From Clostridiaceae bacterium Marseille-Q4143 (lineage in GTDB: Bacteria > Bacillota > Clostridia > Lachnospirales > Lachnospiraceae): a DNA stretch of 64,000 nucleotides. Position 1 is the stretch's first letter, and each line of letters starts with the position of its first letter. Position numbers and translations under genes: made by a program. Location of the stretch: positions 2,428,416-2,492,415 of the forward strand of contig CP073693.1 in the NCBI GenBank assembly GCA_018228645.1. The letters are read 5' to 3'. This document shows, piece after piece, positions 16,283-24,786 of this stretch. The notes below the pieces were generated by a model. It had not been told where the DNA came from, searched no databases, and saw nothing but the letters and a program-made list of their open reading frames with translations.

Positions 16283-18913
16283 ATGGCAAAGTGGGTTTAT
16301 CTTTTTAAAGAAGGAGATGCCAGCATGAGAAACCTGCTGGGAGGTAAGGGAGCCAACCTGGCAGAGATGACAAATATTGGACTTCCGGTTCCGCAGGGAT
16401 TTACGATCACGACGGAAGCCTGCACCCAGTATTATGAAGATGGTCGTGAGATCAATGCAGAGATTCAGGGACAGATCAATGAGTATATCGGTAAGATGGA
16501 AGAGATCACCGGAAAGAAATTCGGAGATGCAGAGAATCCGCTTCTTGTATCCGTTCGTTCCGGAGCACGTGCTTCCATGCCGGGTATGATGGACACGATT
16601 CTGAACCTGGGACTGAATGAGACTGTAGTAGAAGTTCTTGCAAAGAAATCCGGCAATCCGCGTTGGGCATGGGACTGCTACAGAAGATTTATTCAGATGT
16701 ACTCTGATGTAGTAATGGAAGTCGGCAAGAAATATTTCGAGGAACTCATCGACAAGATGAAAGCCGAGAAGGGCGTTACCTTTGACGTAGAGCTGACTGC
16801 AGATGATTTAAAGACTCTGGCAGAGCAGTTCAAGGCAGAGTATAAAGCAAAAATCGGAGAGGATTTCCCGTCTGAGCCGAAGGAACAGCTGATGGGAGCA
16901 ATCAAAGCTGTATTCCGTTCCTGGGACAACCCTCGTGCAAACGTATATCGTCGTGACAATGATATCCCCTATTCCTGGGGTACCGCTGTAAACGTACAGA
17001 TGATGGCATTTGGTAACATGGGTGATGACTGTGGTACTGGTGTTGCCTTCACCCGTGATCCGGCTACCGGCGAGAAGAAGCTGATGGGTGAGTTCCTGAT
17101 CAATGCACAGGGAGAGGACGTTGTTGCAGGCGTTCGTACTCCGATGCCGATCGCTAAGATGGCAGAAGAGTTCCCGGAGGCATTCGCTCAGTTTGAGGAA
17201 GTATGTAAGACTCTGGAGACCCATTACCGCGATATGCAGGATATGGAGTTCACTGTTGAGAATAAGAAGCTGTACATGCTGCAGACCCGTAACGGTAAGA
17301 GAACCGCAAAAGCAGCTCTGAAGATCGCTTGTGATCTGGTAGATGAAGGTATGAGAACACCGGAAGAGGCAGTGGCTATGATTGAGCCGCGTAACCTTGA
17401 CGCTCTTCTTCATCCGACCTTTGATACCGCAGCACTGAAAGCAGCTACCCCGATTGCAAAAGCACTGGGAGCAGCTCCCGGAGCAGCTTGTGGTAAGATC
17501 GTCTTTACCGCAGAAGATGCAGAGAACTGGGCAGCAAGAGGCGAGAAAGTGGTTTTGGTTCGTTTGGAGACCTCTCCGGAAGACATTACCGGTATGAAAG
17601 TATCTCAGGGTATCCTGACCGTTCGTGGTGGTATGACCAGCCATGCAGCAGTAGTTGCACGTGGTATGGGCGCATGCTGTGTATCTGGATGCGGCGATAT
17701 CATTATGGATGAAGCAAATAAGAAATTTACTTTGGCAGGCAAAGAGTACCATGAGGGAGATGTAATCTCCTTTGACGGTTCCACCGGATGCATCTATGAC
17801 GGAGCAATCCCGACTGTAGACGCTAAGATCGCTGGTGACTTTGACCGTATCATGGCATGGGCTGATGAATTCAGAACCATGAAAGTAAGAACCAATGCAG
17901 ATACGCCTGCAGATGCCAAGAAAGCACGCGAGCTGGGTGCAGAAGGTATCGGTCTCTGCCGTACAGAGCATATGTTCTTTGAGGGCGACAGAATTGATGC
18001 ATTCCGTGAGATGATCTGCTCTGATACTGTAGAAGAGAGAGAAGAGGCACTGTCCAAGATTCTTCCGCTGCAGCAGGGTGACTTTGAGCAGTTATATGAG
18101 GCTATGGAAGGAGAACCGGTTACCATCCGTTTCCTGGATCCGCCTCTGCATGAGTTCGTTCCGACTGAGGAAGAGGATATTAAGAAACTTGCTGCTGCAA
18201 AGGGCAAGACCGTAGAGGATATCAAAGCTATTATTGATTCTCTCCATGAGTTCAACCCGATGCTTGGACACAGAGGATGCCGTCTTGCAGTTACCTATCC
18301 GGAAATTGCCAAGATGCAGACAGCAGCTGTTATCCGTGCAGCTATCAACGTATCCAAGAGACATCCGGATTGGAAGATCGTTCCGGAGATCATGATTCCG
18401 CTGGTGGGCGAGATCAAAGAGTTGAAATATGTAAAGAATATTGTTGTCGAAACTGCAGATGCAGAGATTAAGGCAGCTGGTGCAGAGATGAAGTACGAAG
18501 TAGGTACCATGATCGAGGTTCCGAGAGCTGCTCTTACCGCTGATCAGATTGCTGAAGAGGCTGAGTTCTTCTGCTTCGGTACCAACGACCTGACCCAGAT
18601 GACCTACGGCTTCTCCCGTGATGACGCAGGTAAATTCCTGGATTCATACTTCGATGCTAAGATCATCGAGAACGATCCGTTCGCAAGACTGGATCAGACC
18701 GGTGTTGGTCAGCTGATGGAGATGGCAATCGAGAAAGGTAAGAAAGTTCGCCCGACACTGCATTGCGGTATCTGTGGAGAGCACGGTGGAGATCCGTCTT
18801 CCGTAGAGTTCTGCAACAAGCTGGGTCTGGACTACGTTTCCTGCTCACCGTTCCGTGTGCCGATCGCTCGCCTCGCTGCAGCACAGGCAGCGATTGCCAA
18901 TGCAGGAAAGTAG
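16283..18913 (+). CDS. ppdK: Pyruvate, phosphate dikinase
   Basis: PPDK interconverts pyruvate, ATP and phosphate with PEP, AMP and PPi. The 876 residues have the normal three-part layout. The ATP-grasp nucleotide domain starts with WVYLFKEGDA, then GGKGANLAEM. The swivelling domain holds the phosphohistidine motif GGMTSHAAVVARGMG near residue 455. The C-terminal PEP/pyruvate barrel has GIGLCRTEHMFF near 560, FGTNDLTQMTYGFSRDD near 772, and the catalytic cysteine in CGICGEHGGDP near 835. It has its own promoter and terminator. Confidence 0.96.
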   Translation: MAKWVYLFKEGDASMRNLLGGKGANLAEMTNIGLPVPQGFTITTEACTQYYEDGREINAEIQGQINEYIGKMEEITGKKFGDAENPLLVSVRSGARASMPGMMDTILNLGLNETVVEVLAKKSGNPRWAWDCYRRFIQMYSDVVMEVGKKYFEELIDKMKAEKGVTFDVELTADDLKTLAEQFKAEYKAKIGEDFPSEPKEQLMGAIKAVFRSWDNPRANVYRRDNDIPYSWGTAVNVQMMAFGNMGDDCGTGVAFTRDPATGEKKLMGEFLINAQGEDVVAGVRTPMPIAKMAEEFPEAFAQFEEVCKTLETHYRDMQDMEFTVENKKLYMLQTRNGKRTAKAALKIACDLVDEGMRTPEEAVAMIEPRNLDALLHPTFDTAALKAATPIAKALGAAPGAACGKIVFTAEDAENWAARGEKVVLVRLETSPEDITGMKVSQGILTVRGGMTSHAAVVARGMGACCVSGCGDIIMDEANKKFTLAGKEYHEGDVISFDGSTGCIYDGAIPTVDAKIAGDFDRIMAWADEFRTMKVRTNADTPADAKKARELGAEGIGLCRTEHMFFEGDRIDAFREMICSDTVEEREEALSKILPLQQGDFEQLYEAMEGEPVTIRFLDPPLHEFVPTEEEDIKKLAAAKGKTVEDIKAIIDSLHEFNPMLGHRGCRLAVTYPEIAKMQTAAVIRAAINVSKRHPDWKIVPEIMIPLVGEIKELKYVKNIVVETADAEIKAAGAEMKYEVGTMIEVPRAALTADQIAEEAEFFCFGTNDLTQMTYGFSRDDAGKFLDSYFDAKIIENDPFARLDQTGVGQLMEMAIEKGKKVRPTLHCGICGEHGGDPSSVEFCNKLGLDYVSCSPFRVPIARLAAAQAAIANAGK

Positions 18914-19048
18914 AAGAGCGTAAATATTTTTACTTCACAACGCTGATTGTTACAAGGGATGATGTGAATGAGTACATGAAATATCATGCTGAGTACACGA
19001 AAGCGAACCGATTTAAAGATATTGTTTGCAAAATCTATATATAACTCG

Positions 19049-19078
19049 AAAGGGAAGCGCAATGCTTCCCTTTCTTAT
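19049..19078 (+). terminator. Intrinsic terminator after ppdK
   Basis: AAAGGGAAGC and GCTTCCCTTT form a 10-base-pair stem with a GCAAT loop, followed by a mixed T-rich tail. Confidence 0.8.
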
Positions 19079-19087
19079 ATCTCTCGA

Positions 19088-19137
19088 TTAGGACTAAATC
19101 CTTAAAGCTATGGCTTAAAAAGGACTTAGTCCTTTTT
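19088..19137 (+). terminator. Long hairpin at the chromosome/ICE border
   Basis: AGGACTAAATCCTT near 19090 pairs with AAGGACTTAGTCCT (one mismatch), extended by AAGC/GCTT, with a four-base loop and TTTTTT afterwards. It looks like a terminator that shields the ICE from ppdK read-through. It could also be close to the left attachment site; without the right end this cannot be decided. Confidence 0.6.
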
Positions 19138-19174
19138 TATATGCAAAATAAAAATTTTTTAAAGGAGGTTCACT

Positions 19175-19648
19175 ATGAACAGTACAGCGTTAGGAGCAGA
19201 AAACAAAAAGAAACAGACAATCAATTTTATTAGTGAAGCACATGAAAAATTCTACTATAAAAAATTAAAAGAGGTACGCTATCAGGATGTGTACCACAAG
19301 GCACTTTGCTATTGCCTTGGTATCAGTGATGATACGAGAAGAAATATCAATAGCATCTATGATTTTAAGACGGGATGTGTAAAAACTGAGTGTCTGCATG
19401 AAGGCTGGCAGACCAGTGGCAGTATGAAGGTGGTGCGAATGGCATTTAACCTGTATTGCAACGGCACACCGAGTGTAGATGATTACACAAAAACAGAGGA
19501 ACAGGTAAACGAGTGCAGGCAGTATACAGTGGAGGACTTGTTCTGCTGTGCCTATGCACCTTTCTTTTGGCAGGCGATACAGATCCGCTATCCGGAGTAT
19601 GCGACCTATAACCGAGAACTGTATGCCTTATTTGGAGGAACAGACTAA
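19175..19648 (+). CDS. DUF6075-type ICE protein
   Basis: The 157-residue protein is conserved as the first gene of the ParA operon in many clostridial ICEs and is usually labelled DUF6075. It contains INFISEAHEKFYYKKL at the start and a mid-region ending with MAFNLYCNG. No enzymatic motif is visible. It is soluble and has several Cys and aromatic residues. AAAGGAGG precedes the ATG. The stop overlaps the start of the next small gene (TAATG). Function unknown. Confidence 0.75.
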   Translation: MNSTALGAENKKKQTINFISEAHEKFYYKKLKEVRYQDVYHKALCYCLGISDDTRRNINSIYDFKTGCVKTECLHEGWQTSGSMKVVRMAFNLYCNGTPSVDDYTKTEEQVNECRQYTVEDLFCCAYAPFFWQAIQIRYPEYATYNRELYALFGGTD

Positions 19649-19824
19649 TGTTAAAAGTCAGATTGATGGGAACAAAGAATGACATTGTATGGTTTCAGAA
19701 AATTTTACAGCGTCATCCTAAAATTGAAGTATTAGAAATATCAGAGCTTTATAGCAACAAAGGAACAAGCAAATATTACAGAGCTTATGCAGAAGTACAG
19801 AAAAGTAATGTGAAAAATCAATAG
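19648..19824 (+). CDS. Small ICE protein (DUF3970-like)
   Basis: This 58-codon gene starts at the ATG overlapping the previous stop, with GGAGG 8 bases upstream. The product MLKVRLMGTKNDIVWFQKIL followed by a charged remainder resembles the small DUF3970/YvzF-like proteins found beside ParA genes of ICEs. Function unknown. Confidence 0.65.
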   Translation: MLKVRLMGTKNDIVWFQKILQRHPKIEVLEISELYSNKGTSKYYRAYAEVQKSNVKNQ

Positions 19825-19847
19825 TAGAGAATAAGGAGAATTTTATC

Positions 19848-20630
19848 ATGTGTAAAGTTATAGCAATTGCAAATCAGAAGGGTGGAGTTGGAAAGACCAC
19901 CACAACAAGCAATTTAGGAATCGGACTGGCAAAACAGGGAAAGAGAGTTTTGCTGATAGATGCAGATGCACAGGGAAGTCTTACGGCAAGTCTTGGGGTA
20001 CAGGAGCCGGACAGACTGGAAATCACGCTTGCCACCATTATGTCAAATATTATCAATGATGAAGAAGAAAGCCCTGAATATGGCATTTTAAAGCATGAGG
20101 AAGGGATAGACTTCATGCCAGGAAATATTGAGCTTTCCGGTTTGGAAACCTCGCTCGTAAATGTTATGAGTAGGGAAACGGTACTTCGTACTTACATAGA
20201 ACAGCAGAAAGACCGCTACGATTACATTCTGATTGACTGTATGCCATCACTCGGTATGATTACGATAAATGCCTTTGCCTGTGCAGACAGTATCTTGATT
20301 CCGGTACAGGCGGCATATCTGCCGGTAAAAGGTCTGGAGCAGCTTATTAAGACGATTGGAAAGGTAAAGCGTCAGATCAACCCGAAACTGGAAATAGAGG
20401 GTATTTTGTTGACAATGGTTGATAACCGTACCAATTATGCAAAGGACATCAGTATATTGCTGATCGAGAATTATGGAAGCCGGGTGAAGATATTCAAAGA
20501 AAGTATCCCGATGTCGGTAAGAGCTGCTGAGATTTCTGCGGAAGGTGTGAGCATTTATCAGCACGATCCGAATGGAAAAGTGGCAAGTGCCTACCAGTCA
20601 TTGACAGAGGAGGTGCTTGCAGATGAATAA
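19848..20630 (+). CDS. parA: ParA family partition ATPase
   Basis: ParA/Soj ATPases use DNA-dependent ATP hydrolysis to position replicons or ICE circles. The deviant Walker A is QKGGVGKTTTTSN at residues about 9-21, and the Walker A' region reads LLIDADAQGSLT. The 260 residues lack an N-terminal HTH, so this is a type Ib or chromosomal-like ParA. AAGGAG precedes the start. Its stop overlaps the start of parB by 8 bases, an operon arrangement. Confidence 0.93.
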   Translation: MCKVIAIANQKGGVGKTTTTSNLGIGLAKQGKRVLLIDADAQGSLTASLGVQEPDRLEITLATIMSNIINDEEESPEYGILKHEEGIDFMPGNIELSGLETSLVNVMSRETVLRTYIEQQKDRYDYILIDCMPSLGMITINAFACADSILIPVQAAYLPVKGLEQLIKTIGKVKRQINPKLEIEGILLTMVDNRTNYAKDISILLIENYGSRVKIFKESIPMSVRAAEISAEGVSIYQHDPNGKVASAYQSLTEEVLADE

Positions 20631-21501
20631 GAAAGGGAGTGCCGCAAAGATAAAGCTGAGCAGTTTTGATGATTTATTTGGAACGGAGCAGCCACAGACA
20701 GGAACAGAGCAGGTACAGGAAATCGCATTGTCAGAACTGCATGAGTTCAAAGGACACCCGTTTAAGGTACTGGATGATGAAAAGATGCAGGAAACGGTGG
20801 AAAGCGTCAGGGAGCATGGAGTGTTGATGCCAGGCATCGCCAGACCGATGAAAGATGGCGGTTATGAGATTATTGCCGGACACCGCCGGAGACACGCCTG
20901 CGAGCTTGTCGGACTTGTTACAATGCCGATGTTCATCCGTGATTATACGGATGATGAAGCTACGATTATCATGGTAGATTCTAATATTCAGAGGGAGGAT
21001 ATTCTTCCGAGTGAGAAAGCAAAGGCATACAGAATGAAATACGACGCAATGAAGCATCAGGGAAGTAAGGAAGGCGGACTTACACTCGGAGAACTGGGAG
21101 AAGCGGCAGGAGAGAGTGCAAAGACGGTTCAGAGATATATATGGATTTCACGCCTGTCGGATTCGCTGCTTGATATGGTGGACGCAAAGAAAATCGGTAT
21201 CATGCAGGCGGTTGATTTATCATTTTTATCAGAGGATGCGCAGCAATGGGTTTTGGTTGCAATACAGGAAACAAATGTTGCTATCACAACTCAGCAGAGT
21301 GCCATGCTCAAGGAAAGTGACAAAAAAGGGGAACTTACCTTTCCGATGGTTCGTATGCTGTTGGAAAAAGAAAAACCTGTGGAGCGAAAGGTTATCATAA
21401 AAGCACAGCGCATTAACAATTATTTTCCTGCGACATACAGCAGGGAGCAAATAGAGAACATTATTTATCAGTTATTGGAGAATTGGAAGAATACGCAGTA
21501 G
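20623..21501 (+). CDS. parB: ParB/Spo0J-like partition protein
   Basis: The ParB N-terminal nuclease-like (CTPase) domain covers about residues 30-110, with IAGHRRRHACELVGL (the GHRR box) near 87. An HTH domain with AGESAKTVQRYIWISRL follows near 165. The start is the ATG at 20623, 10 bases after AGGAGG; a TTG at 20617 is too close to that site. A ParB needs parS-like sites; the palindromes reported here are one candidate. It ends 16 bases before the rep gene. Confidence 0.9.
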   Translation: MNKKGSAAKIKLSSFDDLFGTEQPQTGTEQVQEIALSELHEFKGHPFKVLDDEKMQETVESVREHGVLMPGIARPMKDGGYEIIAGHRRRHACELVGLVTMPMFIRDYTDDEATIIMVDSNIQREDILPSEKAKAYRMKYDAMKHQGSKEGGLTLGELGEAAGESAKTVQRYIWISRLSDSLLDMVDAKKIGIMQAVDLSFLSEDAQQWVLVAIQETNVAITTQQSAMLKESDKKGELTFPMVRMLLEKEKPVERKVIIKAQRINNYFPATYSREQIENIIYQLLENWKNTQ

Positions 21502-21517
21502 AAAGGAGGAGCCGGGA

Positions 21518-22585
21518 ATGAGTGGAATATTACAACTGGATTATTATTACGGGATAGAAGCAGAACAGTTCTCATTCTATCGTGTTCCTCGCCTACTGAT
21601 CAAGGATGAAAGATTTAAGAAATTATCCAGTGATGCAAAACTTTTATATGGTCTGATGCTTGATCGTATGTCCTTATCTATGAAAAATGAATGGTTCGAT
21701 GAGGATAACCGGGCATATATCATATACACCATAGACAGTATTATGGAAGATTTGGGGTGTGGAAAGGAAAAGGCGGTTAAGGTTCTTGCAGAGCTGGATT
21801 CTGTTAAGGGAATTGGTCTGGTAGAGAAAGTGCGTAGAGGATTGGGCAAACCGGACATCATATATGTGAAGAACTTTGCTTCTCTGGCAGAAAATGTAGA
21901 TGAAAAAAAGTCTGGAAACACTGATAAAATCACAGAAGTCGGAAAATCAGACTTCAAGAAGTCGGAAAATCGAACTCCAAGAAGTCCGGAAATCGAACTT
22001 CAAGAAGTCGGAAAATCGAACTTCAAGAAGTCGGAAAAACAGACCTCTGGAAGTCCGGAAATCGAACCTCAAGAAGTCGGAGAATCGAACCCTAATTATA
22101 CTAACTATAATCAGACTGATTTAAACTATACTGAGGAGAGTTATATCAATCCTATCATTCAATCTGATTCAAGGAAAAAGGATACGATGGATGTGATGGA
22201 TGATGTCCAGACATACATAGAGCTAATCAAAGAAAATATCAGTTACGATCACCATATGCAGTATGATGGTTATGGAAAGAGAGAGCTTTACGATGAACTG
22301 TTCCAGGTAATCTGTGAGGTAGTCTGCGTGAAGCATCCAACAATCAGGGTAGCAGGAGAAGAATATCCGTATGAGCTTGTGAAATCAAGGTTTTTGAAAC
22401 TGGAAAGCAGCCATTTGGAATATGTGATTGGCTGTATGCAAAATACCACCACTAAAATCACAAATATCAAGGCATATATGGTTACGGCACTTTATAATGC
22501 ACCCACTACGATAAATCATTTTTATCAACAGGAAGTGCAGCATGATATGTATGGGGGAGGCTGGCATGAAAAGGGTATTGTTTAA
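21518..22585 (+). CDS. Replication initiator protein RepA-like (DUF6017 type)
   Basis: The N-terminal 120 residues match the RepA N-terminal domain of Firmicutes plasmids and ICEs: YRVPRLLIKDERFKKLSSDAK and LLYGLMLDRMSLSM, with winged-helix pattern. The middle holds a 23-residue protein repeat produced by seven 23-bp DNA repeats. The C-terminal part (from about residue 225) resembles the DUF6017 region with YDELFQVICEVV. It probably initiates replication of the excised circle. It follows parB, as in other ICE Par-Rep modules. AAAGGAGG lies upstream. Confidence 0.82.
   Translation: MSGILQLDYYYGIEAEQFSFYRVPRLLIKDERFKKLSSDAKLLYGLMLDRMSLSMKNEWFDEDNRAYIIYTIDSIMEDLGCGKEKAVKVLAELDSVKGIGLVEKVRRGLGKPDIIYVKNFASLAENVDEKKSGNTDKITEVGKSDFKKSENRTPRSPEIELQEVGKSNFKKSEKQTSGSPEIEPQEVGESNPNYTNYNQTDLNYTEESYINPIIQSDSRKKDTMDVMDDVQTYIELIKENISYDHHMQYDGYGKRELYDELFQVICEVVCVKHPTIRVAGEEYPYELVKSRFLKLESSHLEYVIGCMQNTTTKITNIKAYMVTALYNAPTTINHFYQQEVQHDMYGGGWHEKGIV
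21935..22095 (+). repeat. Seven tandem 23-bp repeats inside the rep gene (iteron candidates)
   Basis: Units start at 21935, 21958, 21981, 22004, 22027, 22050 and 22073. Each begins GAAGTCGGAAAATC or GAAGTCCGGAAATC, and most end in GAACTTCAA, so the unit has GAAGT...ACTTC ends in inverted orientation. The period of 23 is not a multiple of three, so the repeat is translated successively in three frames and gives a 23-residue protein period (EVGKSDFKKSENR... and EVGKSNFKKSEKQ...). Confidence 0.9.
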
Positions 22586-22874
22586 GGTGATACTGCCATT
22601 GCTTGTGATTGCAGCGTGGATGAATATGTGTTATTGGATTTGCATAAGGGCAGATGGCTTTGATTTTTTCCTTTACTGGATTATGATTGGATGCCCCTAT
22701 GGTATCCGAAAAATGTGTATGTTTATTGTGCCGAAGAACTTTGGTATTGCTGGGAATATAGGAATTCTGGCATTAAATTGTGTCATTGGAGGTGTGATAG
22801 GCGGAGGAATTATTATTATTAAGATTACAAGTATATTTATCGAAATACTAAATTTTGTAAGATGTAAAAAATAG
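22566..22874 (+). CDS. Small membrane protein of ICE (DUF6050-like)
   Basis: The protein of 102 residues starts at the ATG at 22566 after GGGGGAGG. It has a hydrophobic segment near residues 5-22 (FKVILPLLVIAAWMNM), a second near 30-45 and a glycine-rich hydrophobic stretch near 70-90 (NCVIGGVIGGGIIII). The arrangement resembles DUF6050 proteins located after the rep gene of such ICEs. It overlaps the 3' end of rep by 20 bases. Function unknown. Confidence 0.65.
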   Translation: MKRVLFKVILPLLVIAAWMNMCYWICIRADGFDFFLYWIMIGCPYGIRKMCMFIVPKNFGIAGNIGILALNCVIGGVIGGGIIIIKITSIFIEILNFVRCKK

Positions 22875-22885
22875 CCCGTTTATGC

Positions 22886-22891
22886 TATAAT
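22886..22891 (+). promoter_or_regulatory. Possible -10 element for the HNH gene
   Basis: A perfect TATAAT lies 34 bases ahead of the HNH gene. The -35 position (TGTAAA at 22863-22868, 17 bases upstream) is weak. Confidence 0.4.
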
Positions 22892-22924
22892 TGGTCTTAT
22901 CTTAAAAGACTGGGAGAATATTTC

Positions 22925-23671
22925 ATGAGTAATAATAGTTTTGATATAAGTGGTGATCTGGTTAGAATACACACTGCAGATGGTATGTTTCATGCGGTTG
23001 CATCTATACGGGATGATTATCGTGATGAATTGATGTCTGTCACATGGGGAAAGAACGGAAAATACTTTTACAATGCAAAATTGGGATACTTGCATAGATA
23101 TATTATGGAAAAGTGGTATACAAAGGAAATTCTTGATACTATGACAGCAGATAATTTTGTTGTTGACCACATGGATGGAGATGGTTTTAACTGTAATATA
23201 AATAATCTATGTTTTCTCTCAAGAAATGAGAATGTAGCCAAAGGAAACACATTAGATATAGAGTGTAAGAATACAGAGCATATTGCATTAAAAATGTTTA
23301 AGGATTTTCAAACGGAATTGATACAGATTACCATTTTCTTTAATTACCCTGCAAAGTTAATATTGGAGGGACTTGAAAGAGATGCAGTGGTGGAACTGGC
23401 ATTTTTATTATATGATGCTGATTACAGAATTGTTATAAATGATGCTCGTTCAATTATGTTAGATTATCGGAACAATTATGAATTTATTCCTAATAAACTT
23501 AGATTTATTGATTATCAAATAGAGGGAAGTTATGGTGTGGCACCAGGTATAAAATGGTTTGAAGAATATATTTCTGGGAAACATGGACATGGGGTTGCAT
23601 TACTAAATCGGGTGGCACCAATTAAAAATTGGACGAAAGAGAAGAAAAGGGAATATATAAGTATTAGGTAA
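22925..23671 (+). CDS. HNH endonuclease-like protein
   Basis: The 248-residue protein contains an HNH motif near residues 75-105: FVVDHMDGDGFNCNINN, then NLCFLSRNENVAKGNT, the pattern of HNH_3 homing-type or phage nucleases (D-H, then N, then N with the trailing N). The second half is unrelated to any family I know. Codon use is AT-rich compared with neighbouring ICE genes. It has its own -10 box and is followed by a terminator, so it is a separate transcription unit inserted between conserved ICE genes. Catalytic His and Asn residues appear intact. Role unknown: selfish homing nuclease or defence. Confidence 0.7.
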   Translation: MSNNSFDISGDLVRIHTADGMFHAVASIRDDYRDELMSVTWGKNGKYFYNAKLGYLHRYIMEKWYTKEILDTMTADNFVVDHMDGDGFNCNINNLCFLSRNENVAKGNTLDIECKNTEHIALKMFKDFQTELIQITIFFNYPAKLILEGLERDAVVELAFLLYDADYRIVINDARSIMLDYRNNYEFIPNKLRFIDYQIEGSYGVAPGIKWFEEYISGKHGHGVALLNRVAPIKNWTKEKKREYISIR

Positions 23672-23682
23672 AAATAGCAATA

Positions 23683-23720
23683 GGGCAGTTATGAGTCGAG
23701 AGATTTGTAACTGCCTTTTT
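23683..23720 (+). terminator. Intrinsic terminator after the HNH gene
   Basis: GGCAGTTA and TAACTGCC form the stem, followed by TTTTT. The palindromic 25-bp element begins 3 bases later. Confidence 0.8.
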
Positions 23721-23723
23721 ATA

Positions 23724-23748
23724 ACTTCTGGTCACAACGTCCAGAAGT
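23724..23748 (+). repeat. 25-bp palindromic element, copy 1
   Basis: ACTTCTGG, a nine-base centre TCACAACGT, then CCAGAAGT. It sits between a terminator and the ribosome binding site of the gene at 23763. Confidence 0.85.
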
Positions 23749-23762
23749 GGAAAGGAAATAAA

Positions 23763-24410
23763 ATGGAATCAATGCGTGATACGAAACGGATTATGGAGCG
23801 GGAGATTAAGAAAGGCAGTACACCGCTTCAATTTGAAAGGATTGAACTGGACGCAACCTGTTATCAGGAGATCGCATCAAAAGAGAAATTGACAGAGGTA
23901 TTGCAGTATCTCCATAGAGTGGGGGAATATAAGGCATTGGCGGGCAAGACCATAATCAATAATGTCTATACGTTTATGAGAGGAAAAACACCGGATTTTA
24001 CAAGGGCAAGAAGTGTTTTTGACAGGGAGAAAATCTATCATCAGATGCTGCGGCAGGAGAAAAAGTTACAGCCGACTTATCAGGGAGACTGCTATGTCGA
24101 GACGGCAAGGTGTTACTTTTCTTTGCCGGAGGAAGAATGGAATACACACAAGATGACGTATCAGAAGAATGAAGCGTTTGGATTTATTATGTCAAACAAG
24201 TATATTTTGGGGTTATATAAGTATTGCAGGGAAGCTAGGCGGGATTTTGCTGTATGTTCAGCCAAAGTACCGGACAAAGGGAATGAGGTGGTTAATCGGC
24301 TTATGGATATGGAGGATGTAGAGGTATTGGCACATTGTCTGTTATTGGATGATGTGGTGCTGCGGGACGGAGAGATTGAAGCTAAGCTCTATACAATTTT
24401 TATAGGATAG
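23763..24410 (+). CDS. Conserved ICE protein of unknown function
   Basis: The 215-residue product begins MESMRDTKRIMEREIKKG. I prefer the ATG at 23763, 7 bases after GGAAAGGAA, to an in-frame ATG at 23691 because the palindrome and terminator lie between them. No known motif is visible. The protein is soluble with many charged residues and a few Cys. It is preceded and followed by the same module (terminator plus 25-bp palindrome), which separates it from its neighbours. The function is unknown. Confidence 0.7.
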   Translation: MESMRDTKRIMEREIKKGSTPLQFERIELDATCYQEIASKEKLTEVLQYLHRVGEYKALAGKTIINNVYTFMRGKTPDFTRARSVFDREKIYHQMLRQEKKLQPTYQGDCYVETARCYFSLPEEEWNTHKMTYQKNEAFGFIMSNKYILGLYKYCREARRDFAVCSAKVPDKGNEVVNRLMDMEDVEVLAHCLLLDDVVLRDGEIEAKLYTIFIG

Positions 24411-24430
24411 TGAAAAAGTAACAGCGTTAA

Positions 24431-24472
24431 GGCAGGTATGAGATCGAAAGATTTTGTAGCTGCCTTTTTTTA
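24431..24472 (+). terminator. Intrinsic terminator
   Basis: GGCAGGTA pairs with TAGCTGCC (one G-T pair), followed by a run of T. Sequence and layout resemble the terminator at 23683, so the two modules are probably related. Confidence 0.8.
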
Positions 24473-24480
24473 TTGCAACA

Positions 24481-24505
24481 ACTTCTGGTCACAACGTCCA
24501 GAAGT
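24481..24505 (+). repeat. 25-bp palindromic element, copy 2
   Basis: Identical to copy 1 over all 25 bases and followed by the same GGAAAGGAA, directly ahead of the small gene at 24520. Confidence 0.88.
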
Positions 24506-24519
24506 GGAAAGGAACAAAA

Positions 24520-24705
24520 ATGAGTAAAAAAAATGGAAAGAAGTTATTGATTGCGGTTGCAGTAGGGGCAGTTGTGGTAAAGGCAGTGAGGGATGTCATA
24601 AAGGCAAAAAAGCAGGAAGAAGAACTCAGGTCTGCATTGGATGATTTTTATGAGGAAGAACTGAACTGGTGGGACAGGGAGTTTGAGGAAGGAGAGGAAT
24701 TGTAA
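24520..24705 (+). CDS. Small membrane-anchored ICE protein
   Basis: The 61-residue protein has a short lysine-rich start, a hydrophobic segment LLIAVAVGAVVVKAV at residues about 9-23 and a strongly acidic C-terminal tail with EEELNWWDREFEEGEEL. AAAGGAA lies 9 bases ahead of the ATG. It resembles small proteins coded upstream of PcfB in related ICEs. Function unknown. Confidence 0.6.
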   Translation: MSKKNGKKLLIAVAVGAVVVKAVRDVIKAKKQEEELRSALDDFYEEELNWWDREFEEGEEL

Positions 24706-24786
24706 ATATGGGAATGAAAATACAGCTCCACAGGCTGTTGGTTCCACCCTGAATCCAATCGGTGCAGATAAGGAAGGAGGTACACC

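Noticed and set aside
16808..17971. 387-residue open frame on the minus strand opposite ppdK
   Set aside because: Antisense shadow of a strongly biased gene; the Cys/His/Ser-rich product has no family features.
18967..19047. Short frame MNEYMKYHAEYTKANRF... after ppdK
   Set aside because: Only 26 codons, no clear ribosome site, AT-rich intergenic DNA before the terminator.
19080..19175. tRNA gene as ICE attachment site
   Set aside because: No cloverleaf or CCA-like end is visible near the left border; only terminator hairpins.
21935..22095. CRISPR array
   Set aside because: The 23-bp units are contiguous without spacers and lie inside a coding region; no cas genes nearby.
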